From Armatimonadota bacterium (GTDB lineage Bacteria > Cloacimonadota > Cloacimonadia > Cloacimonadales > TCS61): DNA of 51,571 nt. The stretch's first letter is position 1. Every line of letters begins with the position of its first letter. The stretch is from NCBI GenBank assembly GCA_013203665.1, contig JABMPU010000136.1:1-51571 (forward strand), in the 5' to 3' direction. This document shows, one piece after another, positions 1-8,950 of this stretch. Under the pieces are notes generated by a model, which was not told the origin of the DNA, did not search any database, and saw nothing but the letters and a program-made list of their open reading frames with translations. Position numbers and translations under genes: made by a program.

Positions 1-1976
1 ATGGAAATTATCAGCTCATCTCTCGGAATGGATTCGTTTGTGAATAATATTTTTATCTTCTGACCTTTGATATTATAAATGCTCAATTCTGCTATACAGT
101 TTTCTTTCATCATAAAACTTATTTCTGTGCTTGGATTAAAGGGATTGGGATAATTCTGATGCAAACCATAAGGTTTGGGTATTTCGGGTGAATTGGGATT
201 TTGCCATTCGTCCTCTGGAATCGTTAAAGATATCGGTCCATAAATTTCAGATTCTCCCGAATAATCTACGCTCTCTAACCAATAGAAATATGTGTTTCCA
301 GCATAAACAGGAAAGACATCCTCAAAGCTGTAATCTGTGGGTTCGCTCGTTGAACCTGCTCCGGGAATTAAACCTAATGACAAATTAAGCAGATATGCTT
401 CTTCATTGGAAAGTGCTTCGTTGGTATCTCCACGATAAATGTTCCAACCTGCATTGCTGGTTTCAGATTGAGTTGTCCAACATAAAGTTGGAGTATTTTC
501 TATGTATTGTGCTGTGAAAGAGGAGAGAGTGACTGGGAGGGTGCCGTCACCTTTAGTCCAGATGCGTACAATAGCAATATTGCACTCTTTTATTTCAAGA
601 TCGTAACTAGTAGCGTCATTTGTTTTTATAGCGAACTCTACATCATCACTTACTCCTTCTATGCTTATTATTGAAGAACCGCTAACAGATCCATAATCAT
701 AATTGCCTATAGTTTTTTTATCGAGAAACCTTTCCATGGTAATATCAGCTTTTTCAGATCCGTTTACAAGTAAAGTGAATAAACTAGTAAATTGGACATT
801 TGCTGATTCAGTACCTTCTAAAGTCGTAGTTGCACAATAATTCATTAAGTATTTTCCCGCAGTAAGATTTATTGGATGTAAAGTTTGAGTATTTTGATAT
901 TGCCAATCACTAAGCTGGGTAGAACCACCAAAATATGACACTTTACTCCAGCCTGCGCTACTAATTGATGTACTTGAAGCCGTATTATTTGTGAGATACA
1001 TTCCTGCATAAGGAGCTGAACTGGAAGTTCCATTCAGCTTGATCAATGTAAGATTCCCTCTTTCAACTTTCATGTTACCTGTTTCGGCATTAGTTACTTC
1101 AGCGATTAAACTTATTTGATCATCCTCAACAATAGTTATTATTCCACAACTTACAGCATTGCCAATGTCTAATGTTCCTTTAAAATTAATAACTCTACCG
1201 AATTGGGTTCCAGCTAAAGGTGTACTCGCATCTTTACTTAATGCAAAATAATATTCTCCATCATCCTGACCTGAAAAACTTACGGATGCGATAGCCAGGT
1301 ATGTGCCACCAACATCGCTTCCATAGGCTTTAATATATGCACCATCAAGATTCCAACCATCGCTAGTACTTTCTGTAAAATCTGCATTCGTTGTGTTAAA
1401 TCCTTGAATTTGATAATATGTACTTGCGTCAGATAAATTAGTTGTTTGGTCTACCATTGCAATATCTGCATAATAGGGTGATGATAATTGTTCTGCCTTA
1501 ACAATAGTAAGCTGAGCATATTCAATTGTAAAAGATGAAGAAGCTGCGTTAGCTATTGCTACTAGATATACATACTCACCGGAAGAAATACTTACTAATG
1601 CAGTTCCTGATGCATTCCCTACATCAGCTGCATCACCGATATGGCGATCCATAATTCCATATTTTGTGTTCGTAGCAGCAGTTCCATCCCCAACAGCAAC
1701 AGCAGTTTGCCAGGTAATTGCAGAACCAGTAAAACTTACAGAATATCTTATAAGATATGTACCTGCTGAGTTAACTGTTAATCTATCATCTGCAGCAGTA
1801 TAAACGATATTTGCAGATGAAACTGTAGATCCTTCATAATCGCCAACTTTCGCCCATGCTGTACCTATCGTAGCAGATGTCGTAGAAATATCATACATGT
1901 TACCATACTCGTTACCTAGTAATAAAGTTGAAAATAATACAAAAACTAAAATCAATAAAATACCACTTTTTTTCAT
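1..1976 (-). CDS. Secreted surface protein with T9SS type A-like C-terminal sorting domain (C-terminus truncated by window edge)
   Basis: Manual translation of the minus strand from ATG at 1976 (preceded by GGGAGGAGAT): MKKSGILLILVFVLFSTLLLG signal peptide, long open frame to position 1, 'LPVTLSSFTA' and 'YGLHQNYPNPFNPSTEISFMMKENCIAELSIYNIKGQKIKIL' motifs. Absent from the ORF track because it has no stop in the window. Confidence 0.85.
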   Translation of the reverse strand, partial: MKKSGILLILVFVLFSTLLLGNEYGNMYDISTTSATIGTAWAKVGDYEGSTVSSANIVYTAADDRLTVNSAGTYLIRYSVSFTGSAITWQTAVAVGDGTAATNTKYGIMDRHIGDAADVGNASGTALVSISSGEYVYLVAIANAASSSFTIEYAQLTIVKAEQLSSPYYADIAMVDQTTNLSDASTYYQIQGFNTTNADFTESTSDGWNLDGAYIKAYGSDVGGTYLAIASVSFSGQDDGEYYFALSKDASTPLAGTQFGRVINFKGTLDIGNAVSCGIITIVEDDQISLIAEVTNAETGNMKVERGNLTLIKLNGTSSSAPYAGMYLTNNTASSTSISSAGWSKVSYFGGSTQLSDWQYQNTQTLHPINLTAGKYLMNYCATTTLEGTESANVQFTSLFTLLVNGSEKADITMERFLDKKTIGNYDYGSVSGSSIISIEGVSDDVEFAIKTNDATSYDLEIKECNIAIVRIWTKGDGTLPVTLSSFTAQYIENTPTLCWTTQSETSNAGWNIYRGDTNEALSNEEAYLLNLSLGLIPGAGSTSEPTDYSFEDVFPVYAGNTYFYWLESVDYSGESEIYGPISLTIPEDEWQNPNSPEIPKPYGLHQNYPNPFNPSTEISFMMKENCIAELSIYNIKGQKIKILFTNESIPRDELIIS

Positions 1977-2138
1977 ATCTCCTCCCTTTTTAAGATAGTG
2001 TAAAAAAACAATTTTAAACAGAATTTTATATTTATTATTGTCAAGTTTTTTTTAAAAATATTAGCATACCCTCAAAAAATCTGAAAGTTTAGTATCAACA
2101 TTTGATTTTTCTCAGGATGCTGTTTTTCAAGGAGCAAA

Positions 2139-2180
2139 AAAAACCCGAGTCGGGTTGAGCACAACCCGACTCGGGTTTTT
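2139..2180 (-). terminator. Strong intrinsic, probably bidirectional terminator downstream of secF
   Basis: Perfect 19-bp inverted repeat AAAAACCCGAGTCGGGTTG (2139-2157) / CAACCCGACTCGGGTTTTT (2162-2180), 4-nt loop, A8 tract at 2136-2143 (U-tract for minus transcripts) and T5 on the other side. Confidence 0.85.
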
Positions 2181-2205
2181 AATCTTCTCTTGTGTGTTTA
2201 TGAGT

Positions 2206-3144
2206 TTATCTTCTTTTCAGACCCAGTCTTTTTTGTCTCCTGGTAAAATGCTCCACCAAGATGGGACTGGCAATGAAAATCGATGAATAAGTACCAACGA
2301 TTATTCCGATAAGAATCGCAAACGCGAAATCGCGAATAACTGATCCTCCAAAAATATAGAGGCTGAGAACAACCACAAATGTAGTCAAAGAAGTGATAAT
2401 GGTTCTGCTGAGAGTTTCGTTTATGCTGTGATTTATCACACTGGCATAAGATTCTCGTCTATAGATTTTCAGGTCTTCACGAATCCTGTCGAACACAACA
2501 ATTGTATCATTCAAAGAGTATCCCACGATCATCAGCAGTGCAGCTACAATAGACAAACTGATTTCCTTGCCGAAAATGGAAAAGATGCCGACTGTAATGA
2601 GAATATCGTGGAAAAGTGCAGTAACAGCAGCCACACCAAAAGTAAATTCAAATCGCCACCAGATGTAAAGGATAATTCCTACAAGTGCCCAGAAAATTGC
2701 CAGCAAAGCCTTTTCCTTAAGCTCTGAACCGATTTTTGGTCCAACTTCTTCCTGCAGCCTGATGAAACTTACAGGGTCAACATTATTGGGAAAGTTGTTT
2801 TTAATAATATCCAGAATTGTTTGAGCTTTATTTTCTCCTGTTTTGGTTTTGATCAATATCAGGTTACGATTATCAGCTCCTTTAATTTCCTGCATTTCAG
2901 CATCTTCAATTCCGCTTGCCATCAGCACATCTCTGATTTCCTGGATTTCGATTGCTTTTCCATCTACATTAACTGGAGTGATATCCAGTTCGAGTGAAAT
3001 CCCACCGGTGAAATCAATGCTGTATTTTGGACCGCCATTCATTATAAGGAAGATTATTCCAACCAATATTACAAAGATGGAAATCGCAAAAGCGAGCTTT
3101 CGCTTTCCAATAAAATCAATTTTCGTTTTACCAAAAAATCTCAT
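2206..3144 (-). CDS. secF: Protein translocase subunit SecF
   Basis: 312 aa; 'IDFTGGISLELDI', 'IVGYSLNDTIVVFDRIRE' SecF signatures; directly downstream of secD. Confidence 0.96.
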   Translation of the reverse strand: MRFFGKTKIDFIGKRKLAFAISIFVILVGIIFLIMNGGPKYSIDFTGGISLELDITPVNVDGKAIEIQEIRDVLMASGIEDAEMQEIKGADNRNLILIKTKTGENKAQTILDIIKNNFPNNVDPVSFIRLQEEVGPKIGSELKEKALLAIFWALVGIILYIWWRFEFTFGVAAVTALFHDILITVGIFSIFGKEISLSIVAALLMIVGYSLNDTIVVFDRIREDLKIYRRESYASVINHSINETLSRTIITSLTTFVVVLSLYIFGGSVIRDFAFAILIGIIVGTYSSIFIASPILVEHFTRRQKRLGLKRR

Positions 3145-3153
3145 TAATCCCCC

Positions 3154-4755
3154 TTAGATACTCAGCTTCTTTCTATTTACATTTGTAATGAAACCATCAA
3201 AAATACCTTTCATCAAAATAATCGCAGCAAACATCGAACCAACAATTCCGATGGAAAGAGTTACTGCAAATCCTTTGATAGGTCCTGTTCCAAACTGGTA
3301 AAGCACGAGAGCTGTGATCAGAGTCGTGATATTGGCATCGAGAATCGTTATAAGTGCTCTGCTGAACCCGGAATCTACTGCTGACCTGACAGTTTTACCG
3401 GATTTCAGTTCTTCACGAATCCTCTCAAAGATCAGCACATTAGCATCAACAGCCATACCAATCGTTAAGATCATTCCGGCAATACCGGGCATTGTAAGCG
3501 TTGCTTCAAACATAGTCAGTACAGCCAGGATAAATCCAATATTAACTATCACTGCAATATCAGCCAGCAATCCGGACATTCCATAATAGATTATCATAAA
3601 AAGCACTACTACAGCCATACCAATGATTGCAGCCAGGATACCGGCTTTGATACTATCCGAGCCCAGAGTGGGTCCCACAGTTCGTTCTTCAATGATATTT
3701 ACAGGTGCAGGCAATTTACCTGCATTCAATATAATTACCAGGTCCTGACAGTCTTCAATGGTGGGAATGCCGGTGATACTGGGCTCGCCGCCCATAATCT
3801 TTTCCTGAATAACAGGATCGGAATAAACAATATTATCGAGCACAATCGCCAACTTCCTTTTTATATTCTGACCTGTAACTATGGCGAATTTTTTTGAGCC
3901 TGCCTTTGTAAATGTGAGTGAGACATAAGGACCCTGGTCCTTAGGAGAATAACCCTGACCAATTTTCACAGAAGCTTTCTCTAAGTATTGACCGGTTATT
4001 TCCGGTTTTTCATGCAGGAAAAATATTCTGCGTGGAGCATACATATCATTTCTATCTTCTTTACCAACTGCGATTTGAATTCCAGAAGGGATGTGTTTTA
4101 AAAATTCTTTATCTTTTAGGAGTTCCTTGAAAAAGGCAATATCTTTATAAGCGATATAGCCAAAAATATCATCGTGAGAAATCAAGTTTGAAAAAGTGCT
4201 GCCGATTTCTTCTTTTTCCTCATCAGTTTCAATTTCCTCTGTTTCCAGGATATCAGTAGCGACTTCATCTTCAAGTGCTTTGAATTTTTCCAGTTCAGGA
4301 TAGTTCTCGATATTCTCATCGAAGTATTTGTTTAGGTTATCTAAAGAATTATTGATTTTATCAGCTTCTGCCAGAAGTTTAAATTCCAGCAGAGCAGTCT
4401 TTCCAATAAGAGCTTTTGCTCTGGTAGGATCTTTCAAACCTGGAAGCTGGATAATAATCCTGTTATTGCTGACTCTCTGGATGGAAGGCTCGGAAACACC
4501 AAACTGGTCGATACGATTCCTGATGATCTCTAAAGCGGTTTTAACTGCATCTTCTTTCTCTTTTTCCGAAATTTCCAGTTCGGAATAATCAACTTCCAGA
4601 AGGATTTGCGAACCACCTTGAAGGTCTAATCCCAGCTTTAGCCGCTTTTCAGTCCAGAATTCAGGAAGATTGGGAATAATCAGAGGAACAATAAAATATA
4701 CTGTCACGATTAGAACAACAGCAATAATTAAACCCCGAAGCTTTCTATTTTTCAT
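3154..4755 (-). CDS. secD: Protein translocase subunit SecD
   Basis: 533 aa; 'LGLDLQGGSQILLEVD', 'GMILTIGMAVDANVLIFERIREEL'. Confidence 0.96.
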   Translation of the reverse strand: MKNRKLRGLIIAVVLIVTVYFIVPLIIPNLPEFWTEKRLKLGLDLQGGSQILLEVDYSELEISEKEKEDAVKTALEIIRNRIDQFGVSEPSIQRVSNNRIIIQLPGLKDPTRAKALIGKTALLEFKLLAEADKINNSLDNLNKYFDENIENYPELEKFKALEDEVATDILETEEIETDEEKEEIGSTFSNLISHDDIFGYIAYKDIAFFKELLKDKEFLKHIPSGIQIAVGKEDRNDMYAPRRIFFLHEKPEITGQYLEKASVKIGQGYSPKDQGPYVSLTFTKAGSKKFAIVTGQNIKRKLAIVLDNIVYSDPVIQEKIMGGEPSITGIPTIEDCQDLVIILNAGKLPAPVNIIEERTVGPTLGSDSIKAGILAAIIGMAVVVLFMIIYYGMSGLLADIAVIVNIGFILAVLTMFEATLTMPGIAGMILTIGMAVDANVLIFERIREELKSGKTVRSAVDSGFSRALITILDANITTLITALVLYQFGTGPIKGFAVTLSIGIVGSMFAAIILMKGIFDGFITNVNRKKLSI

Positions 4756-4830
4756 AAGATTAAACTCCTTAATATCTTAGATAAGATATATTTTTTTGAA
4801 AATTCAAAAAGTTTTTTAAGACTCCATCAG

Positions 4831-5142
4831 TCAAGAATTTTGTCCCACGTTTTTAAAGCCGATTTCTTTTTCATCCGGTTTTCCGGGTATTTTAATTTCA
4901 CCGTGTTGTTTTTCAAAGTTTTCCACATTTCTCTCTAAAATCTTTAAAAGCTGTTTTGCATGCTGGGGAGTGGAAAGAATTCTGCTGTAAATTTTTGCAC
5001 TGGGAATTCCGGGTAGAATCCTACCGAAATCAATAATAAATTCTGAGGGTGAATTGGTGATCATAAAGAAATTTGCATAAACTCCTTCACCAACTTTTTC
5101 GTCCAATTTCACATTGATTTTTTTGGGTGTAGTATTACTCAC
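4831..5142 (-). CDS. DUF3467-like protein (start corrected from the ORF track)
   Basis: Sequence VSNTTPKKINVKLDEKVGEGVYANFFMITNSPSEFIIDFGRILPG... resembles DUF3467. GTG at 5142 has AAGGAG 6 nt upstream; the ORF-track start at 5226 is a GTG inside a repeat-like 'gccacaaag' sequence. Confidence 0.75.
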   Translation of the reverse strand: MSNTTPKKINVKLDEKVGEGVYANFFMITNSPSEFIIDFGRILPGIPSAKIYSRILSTPQHAKQLLKILERNVENFEKQHGEIKIPGKPDEKEIGFKNVGQNS

Positions 5143-5350
5143 AAGATGCTCCTTTATTCTTATATTTTTGGATATTTCTCTTATCCGGTTTCTTTTTCCT
5201 TTTTTCCAGATCATTTTTTTTGCCACAAAGACTTTTTTTATCCACGAATTACACGAATTTCACAAATTATTATTCATCATTTTTTTGACGCTGATGCATT
5301 ATGATTTAATATGATTTTCATTTAATTCTCCACAAAGTTATATTTCTTAT

Positions 5351-5389
5351 CTGTGATAATCAGTAGCATCCGTGTCATCCGCGTTCTAT
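5351..5389 (+). repeat. Dispersed 9-nt periodic repeat copy 1
   Basis: CTGTGATAATCAGTAGCATCCGTGTCATCCGCGTTCTAT; 38/39 identical to 6217-6255. Confidence 0.85.
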
Positions 5390-5548
5390 TTTTGCCACAG
5401 ACTTTCACCTATCTTCGTTACACTACGACATGGCAGGCTGATTTAGCACTGACTTTTTCCTTCATCCTTCATCATTCCTTGTTGGATATTCATTATTCAT
5501 TATTTTTTCCTGTCAATTTTATCCGTGCAAATCCGTAACATCCGTGTT

Positions 5549-6019
5549 CTATTTCTTCTTTAAAGCTTGTTCCACGCATTTTGGAATCAGGTCTTTTATA
5601 CTTCCACCTAAATCCACAATTTGACGAACCATGGTTGAACTTAGATACAAAAATTTATTATCCGGTACAAAGAAAACGGTTTCAACTTCAGGATGAAGTT
5701 TCTTGTTCATTAAAGCCAAAGATAATTCATACTCAAAATCTGAAACAGCGCGCAGACCGCGAATCATGGCAACAGCTCCAACTTTCCTGGCAAAATCTAC
5801 AACCAATCCAGTGAATTTTACGACTTTTATTTTGGTAAGATGTTCAGTGGATTTTCTGCAAAGCTCCAATCTTTCTTCCAAACTGAAAAATGTTTTTTTC
5901 CCTGTATCTCCGGCAACAGCCAGGATTATTTCATCAAATACTTTTGATGCTTTTTTAAGGACATCGATGTGACCATTAGTAATCGGATCGAAAGTTCCGG
6001 GACATATAGCTGTCTTCAT
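5549..6019 (-). CDS. coaD: Phosphopantetheine adenylyltransferase
   Basis: 156 aa; 'AICPGTFDPITNGHIDVLKKA', 'AMIRGLRAVSDFEYELSLALMNKKLHPEVETVF', 'YLSSTMVRQIVDLGGSI'. Confidence 0.96.
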   Translation of the reverse strand: MKTAICPGTFDPITNGHIDVLKKASKVFDEIILAVAGDTGKKTFFSLEERLELCRKSTEHLTKIKVVKFTGLVVDFARKVGAVAMIRGLRAVSDFEYELSLALMNKKLHPEVETVFFVPDNKFLYLSSTMVRQIVDLGGSIKDLIPKCVEQALKKK

Positions 6020-6216
6020 CTTTTCCTCTTTTTATTGAACACAGATGACACGGATAATACTTAATTTCTAAATCTAACATGTTATTCTTTTATAAATTTA
6101 TTATCCCTGATTTTTTAAACTTAACAAGTTTCCAAAACTTGTTAAGTTTTAGTTCTAATAAGCTTTTTTCATAATTCATCATATTTTATCAGCGTTCATA
6201 TGCGTCTTTTTATTTT

Positions 6217-6255
6217 CTGTGACAATCAGTAGCATCCGTGTCATCCGCGTTCTAT
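6217..6255 (+). repeat. Dispersed 9-nt periodic repeat copy 2, overlapping the pepP stop codon
   Basis: CTGTGACAATCAGTAGCATCCGTGTCATCCGCGTTCTAT; its complement encodes the last residues and TGA of the 6241-7455 CDS. Confidence 0.85.
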
Positions 6256-7455
6256 CTCCTCAATTTCTTTGGGAATATTTCCAGATAGAATTTTGTATCC
6301 ATCCTTTGTGACTAAAATATCATCTTCAATACGGACACCGATACCTTCTTCAGGAATATAAATCCCCGGTTCCAATGTTATAACATTTCCTGCTTGCAGT
6401 ACTGAATCTCTTTTTCCTATATCGTGTGTATCCATTCCCAGGTGATGACCTACGCTGTGCATATAATATTTTTTGTACTCTTTATCTTCTTTTATCAAAT
6501 TCAATCGCTTCAAAGATTCTGTGATCAATTCAACAGTTTTTTTATTTAGTTTCTGAAATCCGATGCCGGGTTTTATCATTTTAATTATTGCTTTCTGGAT
6601 TTTCAAAACTTCTTCATAAACAGCTTTTTGCCTATCAGTAAATTTTCCTGAAACAGGAAAAGTCCGGGAAATATCTGCACTGTAATTATTGCAGGAAGCA
6701 CCAACATCGAGAAGAATAAGGTCATTCTTTCCAATTTTCGAATTATTACTTTCATAATGAAGAGTAGCAGCATTTTTCCCAGTAGCAATAATGGATTTGA
6801 ATCCTAAATGTCTTATACCGCTTTTAGTAATTTCATAATTCAAAATTGCTTCAAGCTCGAATTCCATCATTCCAGCTCTGGCTTTTTTATAAATTTGTTC
6901 AATTCCCTTTCCTGTAATATCTATTGCTTTCTGAATTTGTTTGATTTCCCATTTTTCTTTAACGCTTCTTAAAGGCAAAATCAAATCATTAATATTTTCA
7001 AACATGATTTGCGGAAATCTTTCTTTAGATTCTTTTATGAAAATCTGCTGTTTGTTCATTGGATGACTCAAGCTTGTAATACCGATATTTACAAAACATT
7101 TTTTTGCTGTAGATAATGTTAATGAAATAATTCGATTTAACTCATCTAAGAAATGAATATTATCGATTCCACTGATTTTTTTAGCTTCTTCTTTGGCTGT
7201 TTTCTTGCCAATCCAAACTTCCATTTCCGGAATTCCCCTCTCAATAAAGAGCATAGAATTAGCTTTGTTTTTGACCTGCTTGATTACCAGGATAGCATTA
7301 GGAATTTGCAATCCGGTAAAATAGAGAAAATTATTATCTTGCAGGAAGTAACGAGGGTAATTTGCTTCTGAAGCTGCAAAAACGAAAAGTATCTCATCTT
7401 TTTTTAATTGTTTTGCTAGTTTTTCTCTTCTTCTTTTTAACATCTGTGTATTCAC
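6241..7455 (-). CDS. pepP: Xaa-Pro aminopeptidase (M24B)
   Basis: 404 aa; AMP_N-type N-terminus and M24 catalytic motifs 'LLDVGASCNNYSADISRTFPVSGKF', 'HSVGHHLGMDTHD', 'LEPGIYIPEEGIGVRIEDDILVT'. Confidence 0.92.
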   Translation of the reverse strand: MNTQMLKRRREKLAKQLKKDEILFVFAASEANYPRYFLQDNNFLYFTGLQIPNAILVIKQVKNKANSMLFIERGIPEMEVWIGKKTAKEEAKKISGIDNIHFLDELNRIISLTLSTAKKCFVNIGITSLSHPMNKQQIFIKESKERFPQIMFENINDLILPLRSVKEKWEIKQIQKAIDITGKGIEQIYKKARAGMMEFELEAILNYEITKSGIRHLGFKSIIATGKNAATLHYESNNSKIGKNDLILLDVGASCNNYSADISRTFPVSGKFTDRQKAVYEEVLKIQKAIIKMIKPGIGFQKLNKKTVELITESLKRLNLIKEDKEYKKYYMHSVGHHLGMDTHDIGKRDSVLQAGNVITLEPGIYIPEEGIGVRIEDDILVTKDGYKILSGNIPKEIEEIERG

Positions 7456-7558
7456 TTACAAACTCCTATTTCCAATCTTAATTATTTCAGTTTACAACAT
7501 GAATTTCAAATCTTTGAAATCAAAATTTTTATGTCTCTTATCAGTCAATAATTATTTC

Positions 7559-8779
7559 TTATCCTTCTGATGATAAACCGAAAATAACAGCCATCAAACA
7601 TAAAATAAAGAGAAATCCAAAAAGTAAAAGACGGACAAAGCGATGTTTATTTTTGGGGGATTGGGATGCTACAAAGAATGCTAATAAACATTGGAATGCA
7701 TAAAAAAGCGCAAAAGCTCGAGATGCATAACAAATAATTGTGTAAACATTTGCTGCCCAGGTGATAGCAATCGCAACTAAAGCGATTAGAGGATAGGCAT
7801 ATTTGATTTTTATTCGTTTTCTACTGACTTCTCCTATGAGACCACCAGCTCCTGCAGTATCAGCAATTGCCGCACTGAACTGGCTTCCAACTGCTGAGAT
7901 AGTCAGACAAACCGGCAGGATAAGAGCAATAATTCCACTTACCTGAATAATACCGGTCACACCTGCTGTTCCCTGCAAATTGCGAAATAACTCTGTTACC
8001 AAAACTATAAAAACCAGGTAGATAATTCCGGAAATAATCTGAGCTTTTTTCATCGTCTTTATACGCAGTTCAGCAGAATATTCAGCACCGAGAAAGCGTG
8101 ATGTTTCAAATCCCTGAACAACAATGAGAAGACCGAGTAATACTCTAAATGTATTCAAATTAATATTTGGCTCGTGAGTCAATAATCTCCATTCTCCATC
8201 TAAAAAATTATTAAAATTGAAATAAAGAAGCCCGAGTAATAAACCACCGATCATGGCAAAGTTAACTCCAACAGCATATTTTTCAATGTTTTCAAAAATG
8301 CCAAGACCTCGTATCCAACCTAAAAAACCGATCAGTAAAAGAATTCCGGTTGTGATGCAATCTGCTGTGAAGTGACTGGAAATTCCCATTCCATTGAGCA
8401 AAAAAGCGGAGAGTAGATTCAAATAATAGGCAACCGAAATAAAATATGCAACTGTCAATGTTATCTGAGAAATTTCTGAAAAAGTATGAATCACACTTTG
8501 ATTATTTCTTTGAGCTAAAATCGGTTCAAGATAACGGATATTAAAGCGGATTGCACTACCCACAAAATATGCCAGAACAATCAAGGCAGCCATCACAAAA
8601 ATAGCATAATCACCCACGTTATCTGCCATCAAAGGTGCGGCAACCAGAAAGCCGCTGCCAATTATCGAAGCTAAAGGAGTAACCGTGGCTCTCCATGTTT
8701 TTGATTTTCGCAGCCGTTTTGAAAACAGGATTGAACCTGCAATCAAAACAGCGATTACTACAATTATATTTTGTATCAT
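7559..8779 (-). CDS. Polytopic membrane protein, YkvI/APC-superfamily-like transporter
   Basis: 406 aa with about 10-11 hydrophobic segments; 'TPLASIIGSGFLVAAPLMADNVGDYAI' resembles YkvI-type uncharacterised transporters. Family assignment by recall only. Confidence 0.55.
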   Translation of the reverse strand: MIQNIIVVIAVLIAGSILFSKRLRKSKTWRATVTPLASIIGSGFLVAAPLMADNVGDYAIFVMAALIVLAYFVGSAIRFNIRYLEPILAQRNNQSVIHTFSEISQITLTVAYFISVAYYLNLLSAFLLNGMGISSHFTADCITTGILLLIGFLGWIRGLGIFENIEKYAVGVNFAMIGGLLLGLLYFNFNNFLDGEWRLLTHEPNINLNTFRVLLGLLIVVQGFETSRFLGAEYSAELRIKTMKKAQIISGIIYLVFIVLVTELFRNLQGTAGVTGIIQVSGIIALILPVCLTISAVGSQFSAAIADTAGAGGLIGEVSRKRIKIKYAYPLIALVAIAITWAANVYTIICYASRAFALFYAFQCLLAFFVASQSPKNKHRFVRLLLFGFLFILCLMAVIFGLSSEG

Positions 8780-8950
8780 AAATTTCTTTTATTTTAGAAT
8801 CGGAAAAACTTAAACTCCCCTTTATCAGCAAGTTGATAGTTCATTTAAGATGAAATCTTCTGGAAACTTTCCGAACTTTTTTAGATTCCCACTTTCGTTG
8901 GAATGACATTTCATAAGAAGTTTCGGAAAGTTAAAATGTTTTAATAGACT

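Noticed and set aside
188-388. Plus-strand 66-aa ORF
   Set aside because: Antisense to the continuous T9SS-type CDS on the minus strand; no recognisable domain.
5353-5538. Plus-strand 61-aa ORF in the DUF3467-coaD intergenic region
   Set aside because: Composed of dispersed repeat sequence (IRVIRVL = ATCCGTGTCATCCGCGTT); no credible RBS or homology.
5351-6255. 38/39 identical repeats considered as CRISPR or IS ends
   Set aside because: Spaced about 830 bp apart around an intact coaD, no transposase, no regular spacer structure.
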